Source: D37C17 sp964551815 (lineage in GTDB: Bacteria; Fidelibacterota; Marinisomatia; SCGC-AAA003-L08; D37C17). From it: a stretch of 17,756 nucleotides of DNA. Under the pieces are notes generated by a model. That model was given only the letters and a program-made list of their open reading frames with translations. It did no database searches and had not been told where the DNA came from. The stretch's first letter is position 1. Each line of letters opens with the position of its first letter. The translations under genes were made by a program, and so were the position numbers. The stretch covers positions 1-17,756 of the forward strand of contig CAZKEL010000053.1 in NCBI GenBank assembly GCA_964551815.1, written 5' to 3'. Positions 1 to 8,273 of the stretch are shown here, in pieces.

Positions 1-82
1 GATTTTTATAAATGGGTACTTTTTTTATTGAGTGAACCACTCCTAAATTTCCCGGCTGTCTTATAGATAAGGAATTAAAATT

Positions 83-274
83 ATGGCAAGAATATGTGAA
101 GTATGCGGGAAAAAACCTATCACAGGAAATAATGTGAGCCACTCCAACCGGAAGACTCGCCGTCGCTGGCTGCCTAACCTGCAAAGGGTAAAAGCACAGT
201 TAAACGGTACCATCAAACGGATTAAAGTCTGTACCAACTGCCTTAAATCCGGTAAAGTTTTAAAAGCAATTTAA
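83..274 (+). CDS. rpmB: 50S ribosomal protein L28
   Basis: This 63-residue protein is a complete L28, a structural protein of the large ribosomal subunit that binds 23S rRNA. It begins MARICEVCGKKP and has the basic central stretch RKTRRRW, both typical of the family. Cysteines at residues 5, 8, 50 and 53 form two CxxC pairs, so this is the zinc-binding (C+) version. The ATG is well placed: AAGGA at 69-73 lies nine bases upstream. A TATAAA at 7-12 could be a -10 element, but its -35 region would fall at or beyond the window edge. The gene stands alone and converges on the dcw cluster, with a hairpin terminator directly after it. Identification is secure. Confidence 0.97.
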   Translation: MARICEVCGKKPITGNNVSHSNRKTRRRWLPNLQRVKAQLNGTIKRIKVCTNCLKSGKVLKAI

Positions 275-293
275 AGCATACCTGAATCAATTT

Positions 294-340
294 AAAAACC
301 TCTGCTATTGAAGCTATTCAACAGGCAGAGGTTTTTTTTT
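294..340 (+). terminator. Rho-independent terminator of rpmB
   Basis: Twenty bases after the rpmB stop, AAAAACCTCTGC (294-305) pairs perfectly with GCAGAGGTTTTT (325-336). Inside that stem TTGAA (308-312) pairs with TTCAA (317-321) around a GCTA loop. The right arm runs into nine T (332-340). Stem and T tract are both oriented to stop plus-strand transcription leaving rpmB. Confidence 0.9.
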
Positions 341-373
341 CTCTTATCATCCATTGCCGTCACGCGGGTAAAC

Positions 374-435
374 AAAAACCCCTCAGACTCCTAACTTAAA
401 CAAAGGCATTGTTTTTAGGAAACCGGAGGGGTTTT
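374..435 (-). terminator. Compound hairpin terminator after ftsZ (dcw cluster end)
   Basis: Three nested stems can form about 80 bases beyond the ftsZ stop. The outer stem pairs AAAAACCCCTC (374-384) with GAGGGGTTTT (426-435), the middle one TCCTAA (389-394) with TTAGGA (415-420), and the inner one AAACAA (398-403) with TTGTTT (409-414). Read on the minus strand, the outer stem is followed by TTTTTGTTT, a usable U-rich tail. On the plus strand the tail is only TTTT, so its main job is probably to end the dcw transcript, though weak bidirectional action is possible. Confidence 0.8.
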
Positions 436-517
436 GATTGGTAGCAAAATCTGGGGGAGGGTAAATACCCTCCCGCCTAATTGGAGGTTATCATGTCAAT
501 GTAGAGGGCTTCTAAAT

Positions 518-1744
518 CTATTCTCTACGGTTACGAATAAAGGCAGGAACATCCAAATCATCACCAAAGGTGATAATGGGTTCTGTTCCGTCATTCTCTT
601 CTAATGCTTCGTCCTCTTTGTCAAATAGACCCGGTGCAGAACTTTCCTCTGCTTGGTCCATTGTTGCAGGTGGTTCTCTGAATGCGGCGATGCGGTTATC
701 CTCCATGGACTCTTCTCTCTCTACTTTCGGTAGAGTAAAATCCGGTTTAGCCACATGCGGCGTAGTATCGAATTCCCGCTTATGGTCACTATTAAGTCCT
801 GTAGCGATTACCGTTACCCTGACTTCATCTGAAAGGTTCTTATCTAAAACACAGCCCAGAATCACATTGGCATCATTACCTGCTTCTTCATAAATAATGG
901 AAGAAGCATCGTTCAGCTCATGTATGGTCATATTTTCCGGTCCGGTTATATTAACCAGAAGCCCCTGGGCACCGGTGATACTTGCATCCTGAAGGAGAGG
1001 AGAATTAATGGCTTGCTGAGCAGCCAATATCGCTCTTTCTTCACCGTGTGCAATACCGGTTCCCATAATGGCGTCACCCATGTTTTCCATAACGGTTTTT
1101 ACGTCGGCAAAATCCAGGTTTATAAGACCGGGTATGTTAATCAAATCAGAAATACCTTTCGTTGCCTGATGCAGTACAGAATCCGCCAATTTAAAGGATT
1201 CAGTAACGGTGGTATTTTCATCGGTGATTTCCAGCAGGGTTTCATTGGGAATGGCCAATAATGTATCACAGCTTTTCTGCATATCTTCAATGCCGGCTAA
1301 CGCGCGTTTATAGCGTTTAGGACCTTCAAAAGCGAAGGGTTTGGTTACAATCCCTACGGTTAATGCTCCTAATTCTCTGGCGATTTTGGCAATAGCAGGG
1401 GCTGCCCCTGTACCCGTTCCGCCACCCATGCCTGCAGTGATAAATACCATATCAGCATTTTGCAGGGTATTGGTAATGACTTCCCTGTTTTCTTCCACTG
1501 CATGAGTGCCGATTTCTGCGTTCGCTCCGGCTCCCAAGCCTTTGGTCAGCTCCTTACCAATTTGCAGTTTAACCTGTGAATTATTATTTTCCAGGTCTTG
1601 TGCGTCTGTGTTAACTGCAATGAATTCCACGGCATTCATACCATCTTCAATCATTCGGTTTAGAGCGTTTCCGCCGCCACCACCAACACCAACTACAATG
1701 ATGCGTGCTTTTTGATCTTTTAGATCAACAGGTTCAAATAACAT
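518..1744 (-). CDS. ftsZ: Cell division protein FtsZ
   Basis: FtsZ is the tubulin-like GTPase that polymerises into the cytokinetic Z ring. The 408-residue protein shows the glycine-rich start of the GTPase domain (GVGGGGGNA near 19-27), the tubulin signature GGGTGTG at 107-113 and the T7 catalytic loop NLDFADVKT at 209-217 (N209, D211, D214). A variable acidic linker from about residue 325 leads to the C-terminal peptide DDLDVPAFIRNRRE, the expected docking site for FtsA. It is the last gene of the cluster. The start is an ATG preceded by AAAAAAGGAG at good spacing, one of the strongest ribosome binding sites here, which fits the high amounts of FtsZ that cells need. The gap to ftsA is 21 bases. 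It is full length and nothing is missing. Confidence 0.98.
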   Translation of the reverse strand: MLFEPVDLKDQKARIIVVGVGGGGGNALNRMIEDGMNAVEFIAVNTDAQDLENNNSQVKLQIGKELTKGLGAGANAEIGTHAVEENREVITNTLQNADMVFITAGMGGGTGTGAAPAIAKIARELGALTVGIVTKPFAFEGPKRYKRALAGIEDMQKSCDTLLAIPNETLLEITDENTTVTESFKLADSVLHQATKGISDLINIPGLINLDFADVKTVMENMGDAIMGTGIAHGEERAILAAQQAINSPLLQDASITGAQGLLVNITGPENMTIHELNDASSIIYEEAGNDANVILGCVLDKNLSDEVRVTVIATGLNSDHKREFDTTPHVAKPDFTLPKVEREESMEDNRIAAFREPPATMDQAEESSAPGLFDKEDEALEENDGTEPIITFGDDLDVPAFIRNRRE

Positions 1745-1765
1745 GATTTACTCCTTTTTTTGTTG

Positions 1766-3025
1766 TTAGTACCAATTTTTAAAAAAATCTCCCACTCTAC
1801 TTAATGAGCGTTTAAATATTGAATTTAAATTCAAAGGTGTATCCCATTCCAGTTCAGCCCAATTCTGCCTGCCATAGTTAATAAGACCCACTGCAGTTGA
1901 ATATCTGGGATTATTCACTTTTTCTGATACACCTCCTGTTAATTTTGGTTCTCCCACTTTAATAGGCTGCTGGAAAATTTCCTGTGCCAAATCAGTGACA
2001 TGGTCTAAGCGGGAGCCGCCTCCGGTGAGTACGATTCCAAAGGTATATTCACCGGGATAGTCAGATTTACGAATTTCATTTTTTACCAGTCGCAAAATTT
2101 CATCCATGCGCGGTTCAATTATCGAGGCAAGGTTCTTTCTTGATAAAGTCTTGGCTTCTCGTCTGTTAGTTCCTGTGATATTTATATTTTCTTCAGGATC
2201 TGCTAAGGCAGACTTTGCAGATCCATATTCACATTTCAATTGCTCTGCCTGCTCAAGGGTGGTTTGAACGCCGTAGGCAATATCATAGGTGATATTTGTT
2301 CCACCCAGGGGAACAGTACCGGCATGGAGAACCCCATCTTCATGATACACAATTACATCAGTGGTACCTCCACCAATATCCACCAGAATGACCCCTAATT
2401 TCCGTTCATTATCATCCAGTACCGAATGGGCAGATGCTAAGGGTTCTAATACAAAGTCTATGACATCTACTCCTGCTTTCTCAATACAGGTATGCAGATC
2501 CTTTTCAACATTGATAGCGCTGGTTACTAAATGTACCTTGGCTTCTAATCGGTGTCCTGCCAATCCCAAGGGATTTTTAATACCGCTGCGGTCATCTACT
2601 TTGAAATCGCGGGAGAGTACATGCAGAATCCTTCTGTCAGGGGAGAGATTAATTGATTGGGCATGATCTAACACTCTTTGAATATCATCCTGAGTAATCT
2701 CCTGACCGATGGGCTGGCGATTACTGCCTTTACTAACGGTAATAACACCGGAATAATTAATTCCCTTAATATGGTCTCCGGTGATACCTACAAAAGCACC
2801 TTCCACTTCAATATCTGCCTGCTTCTCAGCGTCAGTGAGGGCTTTAGTGAGGGAGTCCACCGTTTGGTTCATATTTACTACAATCCCTTTTTTGAGTCCC
2901 TTAGACGGCGCTTCACCTACTCCCAATATATTGATGGAATCATCCGATTTAAGCCATTCTGCAATCACCACAGCAATTTTGGTGGTTCCAATATCAATTC
3001 CGCAGATTATTTGTTTCGTTTCCAA
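1766..3025 (-). CDS. ftsA: Cell division protein FtsA
   Basis: FtsA is the actin-fold ATPase that anchors FtsZ filaments to the inner membrane and recruits later divisome proteins. The 419-residue protein has the phosphate-1 motif GIDIGTTK (9-16), the phosphate-2 motif DIGGGTTD (216-223) and the adenosine motif LTGGGSRL (333-340). Its last residues, NSIFKRSLSRVGDFFKNWY (401-419), form the basic and aromatic amphipathic helix expected of the membrane-targeting sequence. The start is TTG, two bases after the ftsQ stop, with AAAGGA five bases upstream; no better in-frame start lies nearby. The SHS2/1C subdomain region (about 85-165) is present. Confidence 0.97.
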   Translation of the reverse strand: METKQIICGIDIGTTKIAVVIAEWLKSDDSINILGVGEAPSKGLKKGIVVNMNQTVDSLTKALTDAEKQADIEVEGAFVGITGDHIKGINYSGVITVSKGSNRQPIGQEITQDDIQRVLDHAQSINLSPDRRILHVLSRDFKVDDRSGIKNPLGLAGHRLEAKVHLVTSAINVEKDLHTCIEKAGVDVIDFVLEPLASAHSVLDDNERKLGVILVDIGGGTTDVIVYHEDGVLHAGTVPLGGTNITYDIAYGVQTTLEQAEQLKCEYGSAKSALADPEENINITGTNRREAKTLSRKNLASIIEPRMDEILRLVKNEIRKSDYPGEYTFGIVLTGGGSRLDHVTDLAQEIFQQPIKVGEPKLTGGVSEKVNNPRYSTAVGLINYGRQNWAELEWDTPLNLNSIFKRSLSRVGDFFKNWY

Positions 3026-3027
3026 TA

Positions 3028-3774
3028 TTATCCTTTACGATATTTTTCTTTTACCACCACCTGGTTTTTTATGGTTAAATCTATGTAACTATAATCCTTT
3101 ATTTGTCTTAAAGGATATACCGTTCGTTCAAAATTTTTAAGCACTGTAAACTGGGTCAATAGCTTTTCGGGTCTGGTGTAAATTCTGGTATTGTTATCGC
3201 TGTAGAAAATCCACAGATTATCCTGAATTAATACTTCACTGAGGTTGTTGTAGAATCCGGGATAAGTGAGTAAAATGAAATCAAAGAGTGCTGAAATATT
3301 CTCTGTAGTGGTGAATTCATTTTCAAATTCCGGAGGTATGGTAATTATAGGAACCGGGAAATACCCAATAGCCCGTTTCTCTGCTGAGAGAAGTTTCCCT
3401 TTTCTGTCTAAAATGAAATTTTCTTCATTTAGATTAATCAGCAGGAGCGGAGAGCGTTCCACCACCTGTAGTACCAGGCAGTTGGGGAGGACTCTGCTCA
3501 CCTGAGCCGTTTCAACATACTCAATTTCAGACACTGCAGATTGAATACCATCTAAATCAACCTGAAAGATAGAGCCATTTATAAAAGGTTGAATTCTCTC
3601 TCTTATGGTTGATTCATACACAAAGGTGTTCCCGGTAATGTCAATATCAATTTTAGAAAATAAATTCACTTCCTGCACATATTTAAAGATGAATACAGCC
3701 AGGATGAGCACCATCATCATTGACAATAGGTATTCAAATAACTGTTTAACTTTTTTATACTGTTTGTTAGGCAT
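3028..3774 (-). CDS. ftsQ: Cell division protein FtsQ
   Basis: FtsQ is a bitopic inner-membrane protein that bridges early and late divisome proteins through FtsL and FtsB-type partners. From the ATG at 3774 it has 248 residues: a short basic cytoplasmic tail (KQYKKVKQ), one membrane helix (about 14-34), a POTRA-like segment opening with FSKIDIDITGNTFVYESTIRERI split by normal variation, and a periplasmic beta domain. Sequence identity in this family is low, so the call rests on topology and on its place between murB and ftsA. A GTG at 3786 is an alternative start adding four residues. I prefer the ATG, which overlaps the murB stop by eight bases and suggests translational coupling. It ends two bases before ftsA. 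Confidence 0.9.
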   Translation of the reverse strand: MPNKQYKKVKQLFEYLLSMMMVLILAVFIFKYVQEVNLFSKIDIDITGNTFVYESTIRERIQPFINGSIFQVDLDGIQSAVSEIEYVETAQVSRVLPNCLVLQVVERSPLLLINLNEENFILDRKGKLLSAEKRAIGYFPVPIITIPPEFENEFTTTENISALFDFILLTYPGFYNNLSEVLIQDNLWIFYSDNNTRIYTRPEKLLTQFTVLKNFERTVYPLRQIKDYSYIDLTIKNQVVVKEKYRKG

Positions 3775-4675
3775 AATAGATTTCACTCAGCATTGACTCT
3801 GGAAATCCAACAAGTTTTACTTCTAATTCCAGATTGATGTTAAATTCTTCAGCTACTTTCTTTTTGGCAAGTTTAATGAGTTGAAAAACATCAGCAGCAG
3901 TGGCTTCTCCTGCATTTACAATAAAGTTTGCATGCTTTTCAGAAATTTCTGCTCCGCCTTGGCGTGTACCTTTTAAGCCTGCCTGGTCAATTAAATACCC
4001 TGCGGCATGATTCCCTTGAGGATTTTTAAAAATGGAGCCTGCTGATCTGAATTTTAAAGGCTGGTTAGTTTTCCTGTTTTTGGATGCTATGAGCCGCTCT
4101 TTCTGGATTTTTTCAGGAACACCTTCAATACAATTGAAAATTGCTTCAATGAGTATTTCATCTTCAGGAAAAGAGGAATGTCTATAGCTGAAATTCACAT
4201 CTTCTTTTGTATAGGTCTTCAATTCTCCCTCTAATGTCATCGTGGTTGCCTGCTGAAAATAATTGGAGATTTCACTACCGAAAGCACCTGCATTCATGAT
4301 GAGCGCACCCCCCAAAGTTCCCGGTACCCCTATCAGACTTTCCAATCCACCAATTTTCAACCGGATGGCATCCTTAACTAATTTCCCCAGCATTACACCG
4401 GATTCTGCAATAATTTGGAAATCCTCTGTTATGGTGAGTTCTTTAAAGGTTTTCCGAAGAGAAATAACAAAACCATCAAAGCCTTCATCCCACACCAAAA
4501 TATTTGAACCAGATCCAATAAAAAAGGTGGGAATATTTTGCTCATGTGCATATTTCAACAAAGTAGAGAGCTCGTCCCGGTTTTCAGGATATACCATACA
4601 GGCCGCAGGTCCCCCAATGCCAAAAGTGGTGTACTGCGACAGGGGTTCATCAAATGCCATGACAGATGCTAACAT
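3767..4675 (-). CDS. murB: UDP-N-acetylenolpyruvoylglucosamine reductase
   Basis: MurB reduces UDP-GlcNAc-enolpyruvate to UDP-MurNAc with NADPH and FAD. With the start at 4675 it has 302 residues and shows the FAD-binding GSGSN (54-58) and GVPGTLGG (116-123), SYRHSSF (163-169), and AGSIFKNP (212-219), whose S214 is the expected proton-donating serine. E285, in the LELEVKLVG segment, matches the C-terminal catalytic glutamate. Length and motifs suggest the shorter type II form. The frame stays open to a TTG at 4708, but AAGGAG (4685-4690) lies nine bases before the ATG at 4675, so the shorter protein is more likely. That leaves 29 bases after murC. Its 3' end overlaps ftsQ. Confidence 0.95.
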   Translation of the reverse strand: MLASVMAFDEPLSQYTTFGIGGPAACMVYPENRDELSTLLKYAHEQNIPTFFIGSGSNILVWDEGFDGFVISLRKTFKELTITEDFQIIAESGVMLGKLVKDAIRLKIGGLESLIGVPGTLGGALIMNAGAFGSEISNYFQQATTMTLEGELKTYTKEDVNFSYRHSSFPEDEILIEAIFNCIEGVPEKIQKERLIASKNRKTNQPLKFRSAGSIFKNPQGNHAAGYLIDQAGLKGTRQGGAEISEKHANFIVNAGEATAADVFQLIKLAKKKVAEEFNINLELEVKLVGFPESMLSEIYYA

Positions 4676-4704
4676 ATTACGAATCTCCTTTTTTTGGTTT
4701 TGGT

Positions 4705-6081
4705 TCAATGGGTAAGTGCCTCATAAATCCTTTCACATTGACGCCAGATATTTCCTGCGCCCAGGGTGAGGATCATATCCTTTGGTTGTACAATTTCTTT
4801 TAGAAACTGAGGAAGTTGCTGCTGATCTTTCACAAAGTGGACGTGTTTATGGCCTAATTTTTCTGCTTCCCTACTGATGGTTTCTGCGGAAATCCCTTCG
4901 ATGGGTTCCTCCCTGGCTGCATAAATATCCGTAACGATTAGGATGTCAGATATTTGGAATGCTGCAGCAAATTCCTGATAAAAATCTCGGGTTCGGCTGT
5001 ATAAATGAGGTTGAAACACAGCAATAATTCGATGGTTCCAACCTGCACGGGCAGCCTTCAGGGTTGCATTCACTTCTTCGGGATGGTGGGCATAGTCATC
5101 TACAATCATGGTACCGTTTTCCAGTTCAAATTGTACATCAAAGCGTCTGCGCACGCCACAATATTGGTCCAATCCTTCCTGAATCTTTTCAAAGGGGATG
5201 TCCAACTCCAAAGCTATGGCTGCGGCTCCTAAGGCGTTCTTCACATTATGTTCACCGGGAACATGAATAGTAACCTTTCCCAGTACTCTGTCCCATTTTT
5301 TAATAGTAAAGGTAGTGTTATTTTGGTTATGATCTAATTGTGCAGCAACTAACTCTGCTTCAGGATGAAGCCCAAAAGTGATGACAGGACGCTTAATGCG
5401 GTGGATAATAGCTGCCGCATTGGGATTATCAATGCACACGGCTACATTGCCATAAAAAGGGACGGCATTGGCAAACTGGGTAAAAGCGGACTGCAAATCT
5501 TCAAGATTTTCATAGCAGTCTAAATGCTCTAAATCAAGATTGGTAATGAGTCCCATTGTCGGTTGTAGTGTAAGAAAACTGCGGTCAAATTCGTCTGCTT
5601 CTACCACGATGATATCGCCATCACCAGAGATGGCATTGCTTTGAAATTTATTTACAATTCCTCCAATAACAAGAGTAGGCTGAGTCTCTGCAGCAGTAAG
5701 AATGGAGCCTAACATGGAGCAGGTAGATGTTTTACCGTGAGTACCGGCAATAGCAATACTGGTAGGTTTCACTTTGAGAAGTTCTGCCAGCATTTCAGCC
5801 CGGCGAATTACAGGAATATGTTTACTGCCAGCCTGAAGAATTTCAGGGTTATCCTCTTTAACTGCTGAGGAGTAAACCACCACATCAGATCCATTTACAT
5901 GATTACCGCTGTGACCTTGATTAATAGTAATCCCCAGGGAGGATAAAGCGTCCGTTCGCTCCGACAAATTCTGATCAGACCCGCTGATGGTAAACCCTAA
6001 TTTGTGTAAAAGCTCCGCCATACCGCTCATTCCAATACCACCGATCCCAACAAAATGAATATGATTTGTTTTACCAAACAT
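4705..6081 (-). CDS. murC: UDP-N-acetylmuramate--L-alanine ligase
   Basis: MurC adds L-alanine to UDP-MurNAc, the first amino-acid step of the cytoplasmic peptidoglycan pathway. The 458-residue protein opens with the Rossmann-type VGIGGIGMSGMAE (11-23), has the ATP-binding P-loop GTHGKTST (113-120), and carries the Mur ligase signatures EADEFDRSF, VRRRFD and DDYAHHPEE. HLYSRT in the C-terminal domain is characteristic of MurC. The ATG shares one base with the TGA of murG (TGATG), implying coupled translation. A GGAGG lies 13 bases upstream, rather far, so reinitiation from murG may matter. That is notable because the murG frame is disrupted upstream. Full length for the family. Confidence 0.97.
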   Translation of the reverse strand: MFGKTNHIHFVGIGGIGMSGMAELLHKLGFTISGSDQNLSERTDALSSLGITINQGHSGNHVNGSDVVVYSSAVKEDNPEILQAGSKHIPVIRRAEMLAELLKVKPTSIAIAGTHGKTSTCSMLGSILTAAETQPTLVIGGIVNKFQSNAISGDGDIIVVEADEFDRSFLTLQPTMGLITNLDLEHLDCYENLEDLQSAFTQFANAVPFYGNVAVCIDNPNAAAIIHRIKRPVITFGLHPEAELVAAQLDHNQNNTTFTIKKWDRVLGKVTIHVPGEHNVKNALGAAAIALELDIPFEKIQEGLDQYCGVRRRFDVQFELENGTMIVDDYAHHPEEVNATLKAARAGWNHRIIAVFQPHLYSRTRDFYQEFAAAFQISDILIVTDIYAAREEPIEGISAETISREAEKLGHKHVHFVKDQQQLPQFLKEIVQPKDMILTLGAGNIWRQCERIYEALTH

Positions 6082-7177
6082 CAGCTTTCAGCAACCTCCA
6101 TAATGGCTGCAATAATTTTATCTTCAGCTTGAGGAGTGGCAAGGGAAGAAGCTTTAGACTCCATGGCTGCTAATTCTTCTCTATTTTCTAATAATTGTAA
6201 GACAATAGTTTCTAATTCACCCTTAGAAAGATTCGATTGTAACACAATTTTTGCAGCTCCCTTATCAGCAAATGACATAGCATTCTTTAGCTGGTGGTCT
6301 CCTGCAGCATGGGGGAAGGGAACCAAAATCATGGCTTTTCCCATATAGGCCATTTCTGATAGAGCTAATGCACCTGCTCTGGAGATGATAATGTCGGCAG
6401 CAGAATAGACGGTACCCATTTTATCACTAAATGGGAATAAGGTGATGTTCTCTTCAGAATTTAATTCTTTTAAAGCTGGGTATTCCAATTTTCCACATTG
6501 CCATAATACCTGAATACCTTTCGAAGTATATCCTGAAAAAGATTTGGAAAAATGCTGATTTAAAGGTCGCGACCCCTGACTGCCCCCTAAGACAGCAATG
6601 ACAGGCTGATCTTTCATGAGTCCCAATTTTTGTCGTGCCACAGACTTAGCCATTAATTGAATATCCTTCCGCAGGGGATTTCCTGTAAAAATAACATTTT
6701 TTTTTTGAGATGCTCTAAGGCATTCTGATGAGCGATACACAGGCGATCCACTTTGTTTGCTAAATGCCTTGTAGTAATTCCCGGATAGGAGTTCTGTTCC
6801 TGAATCACAGTTTTTATTCCAATATGCATGGCTGCAAGGAGAGGCAGTCCGGAGGAATATCCACCGGTTCCAATCACTACCCTAGGTTGAAATTTTTTCA
6901 TTAGGCTTCTACATTGAAAATAGGATTTTAAAAAACGGTAGGGAAAAGCAAGGTTTATGAGAATAGACTTGAGAGAGAAACTTCTCTGTATGCCTCTGAT
7001 AGTGAGAAGCAAAGCATTTTCATCAGAGGAAAAATGATTATTTTCCACACCAAACTCTGACCCGATATATTGTGTTTCGATACCTCTTGCTTCCAATGCG
7101 GATTTAATGGCCATTGCAGGGAAAAAGTGACCACCTGTTCCACCGCCGGTAATAACCATTCTCAACTTTTTACTCAT
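6081..7177 (-). CDS. murG: UDP-GlcNAc:lipid I transferase MurG, frame broken at an A10 tract
   Basis: MurG converts lipid I to lipid II on the inner face of the membrane. Two overlapping frames together encode one MurG. The N-terminal half starts at the ATG at 7177, with AGGGGA seven bases upstream and an 8-base overlap with ftsW. It contains GGGTGGHFFPAM (11-22) and GTGGYSSG. The C-terminal half carries GGSQGSRPLNQHF, SRAGALALSEM and PFPHAAGDHQLKNA, the UDP-GlcNAc-binding segments. The frames join at ten A (6697-6706). As written, the first frame runs off-frame to a stop at 6653, giving about 174 residues. One extra A gives an intact protein of about 365 residues, reading KKKNVIFTGNPLR across the join. 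No other damage is visible, so this is either a one-base sequence error or a gene that needs slippage. Confidence 0.93.
6697..6706 (-). other. A10 tract at the murG frame junction
   Basis: The minus strand reads CTC, then ten A, then TGTTATTTTTACAGG. In the upstream frame the codons are CTC AAA AAA AAA ATG. Rereading one A, or inserting one, gives CTC AAA AAA AAA AAT GTT and restores MurG. Runs of nine or more A are known sites of RNA polymerase slippage, and A AAA AAA is a permissive -1 ribosomal slip sequence. It is also the class of tract most prone to sequencing length errors. A weak 4-bp hairpin (CAGG/CCTG) lies just downstream, and no convincing stimulatory Shine-Dalgarno is visible upstream. 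Confidence 0.75.
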
Positions 7178-8273
7178 AGGAAAATCCCCTATAATAGGTA
7201 TGAGATCCTGTATTACTGCGTCGGGCAATATTGAGAAGTATCCCCATTGAAAACAGAGTGAATATGGTATGAGAACCACCATAACTGATAAAGGGCATAG
7301 GGAGTCCCGTGGTGGGTGCTAAACCAACAGCGTAAGTTGCATTTACCAGAAAATACATCATAACAGAGAGAACTATTCCAAAAGATAGAAACATACTAAA
7401 CAGATCAGGGGCTTCCCGCACGACTAAAAGACTGCGGATGAAGAATGCCCAGAACAAAACAAAGAGAACCACGATTCCAATAAACCCTAACTCTTCACCA
7501 ATTATGGGTAAGATAAAATCTGTGTGTGATTGAGGGAGATGCCCATTTTTAATCATGCTATCTCCTAATCCACTTCCGAAAATACCCCCGCTTCCCATGG
7601 CATTTAAGGACTGCTGTTTTTGGTCATCATCAAAATTTATAATTCTGGCTAACGCATGAGGGGTATGCAGGATTTTTAATCCTAATAACAGAATACCAGT
7701 TACACCAAGTCCTGACAGATATTGCCAACTTGCCCCTGAAATAAAGAGCATGACAAAAATAATCAAAGCAATGACCATGGCGGTACTGGTATCCGGTTGA
7801 AAGAGAATCAATGCTAAGGTTATAGTAATAAAGGGAGTAAAATACAGAGCCAGAAATCGCCAGTCAGAAATCTGCCGTTTATTTTTTTCAAGAAAGAAAG
7901 CAGTGAAAATGATAAGGCTCACTCTGGCCAGATCGGAAGTCGTCATCCAACTGCGACCTCCGATAACCAACCATCTTGAAGCGGGATTTGGTCCTTTAAA
8001 AAAGTATCCCAGAATGAGAACTATCCATGAGAGTATCATGAGTAGATAGGCAAATTGTTTTAAATGTTTATAATTGAGTTGACTGATACTAAACATGATG
8101 AAAATACCCACAGCAAACCATTTTATCTGCTGAACCAGAAAATGAAGATAACTGTCATAATTGTTCATGGCAAAAATGCTGCTGGCAGAATACATCACCA
8201 CCAAACCAAACCCCGAAAGAAGAAGAATGATGGCTAAAATAATCTGATCATTTGAATAGCGATTAAAACTCAA
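7170..8273 (-). CDS. ftsW: Septal peptidoglycan glycosyltransferase FtsW (SEDS family)
   Basis: FtsW is the SEDS-family polytopic membrane protein that polymerises lipid II into septal glycan strands with FtsI. The 367-residue sequence alternates hydrophobic helices throughout, consistent with about ten. It contains FxGxGLGDS-type GIFGSGLGDSM (230-240), the extracellular LPQSHTDFILPIIGEELG (246-263) with the putative catalytic D252, and the C-terminal PFISYGGSHTIFT and GILLNIARR. The usual Q-P-S/A-E-x-x-K after GxxRW is T-T-S-D-L-A-R here (111-117), a conservative but noticeable departure. The start is TTG inside a TTGA overlap with the murD stop, with GGAG nine bases upstream. It overlaps murG by eight bases. 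FtsW rather than RodA is chosen from its location among division genes. Confidence 0.95.
   Translation of the reverse strand: MSFNRYSNDQIILAIILLLSGFGLVVMYSASSIFAMNNYDSYLHFLVQQIKWFAVGIFIMFSISQLNYKHLKQFAYLLMILSWIVLILGYFFKGPNPASRWLVIGGRSWMTTSDLARVSLIIFTAFFLEKNKRQISDWRFLALYFTPFITITLALILFQPDTSTAMVIALIIFVMLFISGASWQYLSGLGVTGILLLGLKILHTPHALARIINFDDDQKQQSLNAMGSGGIFGSGLGDSMIKNGHLPQSHTDFILPIIGEELGFIGIVVLFVLFWAFFIRSLLVVREAPDLFSMFLSFGIVLSVMMYFLVNATYAVGLAPTTGLPMPFISYGGSHTIFTLFSMGILLNIARRSNTGSHTYYRGFSYE

Noticed and set aside
30..42. GAGTG-AAC-CACTC hairpin upstream of rpmB, possible terminator or L28 autoregulatory leader
   Set aside because: The stem is only five base pairs with no T tract on either strand, and no ribosomal-protein binding motif is recognisable; chance is sufficient.
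1506..1715. Plus-strand open frame opposite ftsZ, and similar open frames opposite ftsA, murC, ftsI and others
   Set aside because: They lie entirely within conserved genes on the other strand, have no ribosome binding sites or recognisable domains, and reflect codon composition of the real genes.
6653..6740. Two separate murG genes (a natural split of N- and C-terminal domains)
   Set aside because: The second half has only a GTG without a ribosome binding site as a possible start. The two frames overlap precisely at a homopolymer and join into a normal-length protein with one base, so a split-gene system is unlikely.
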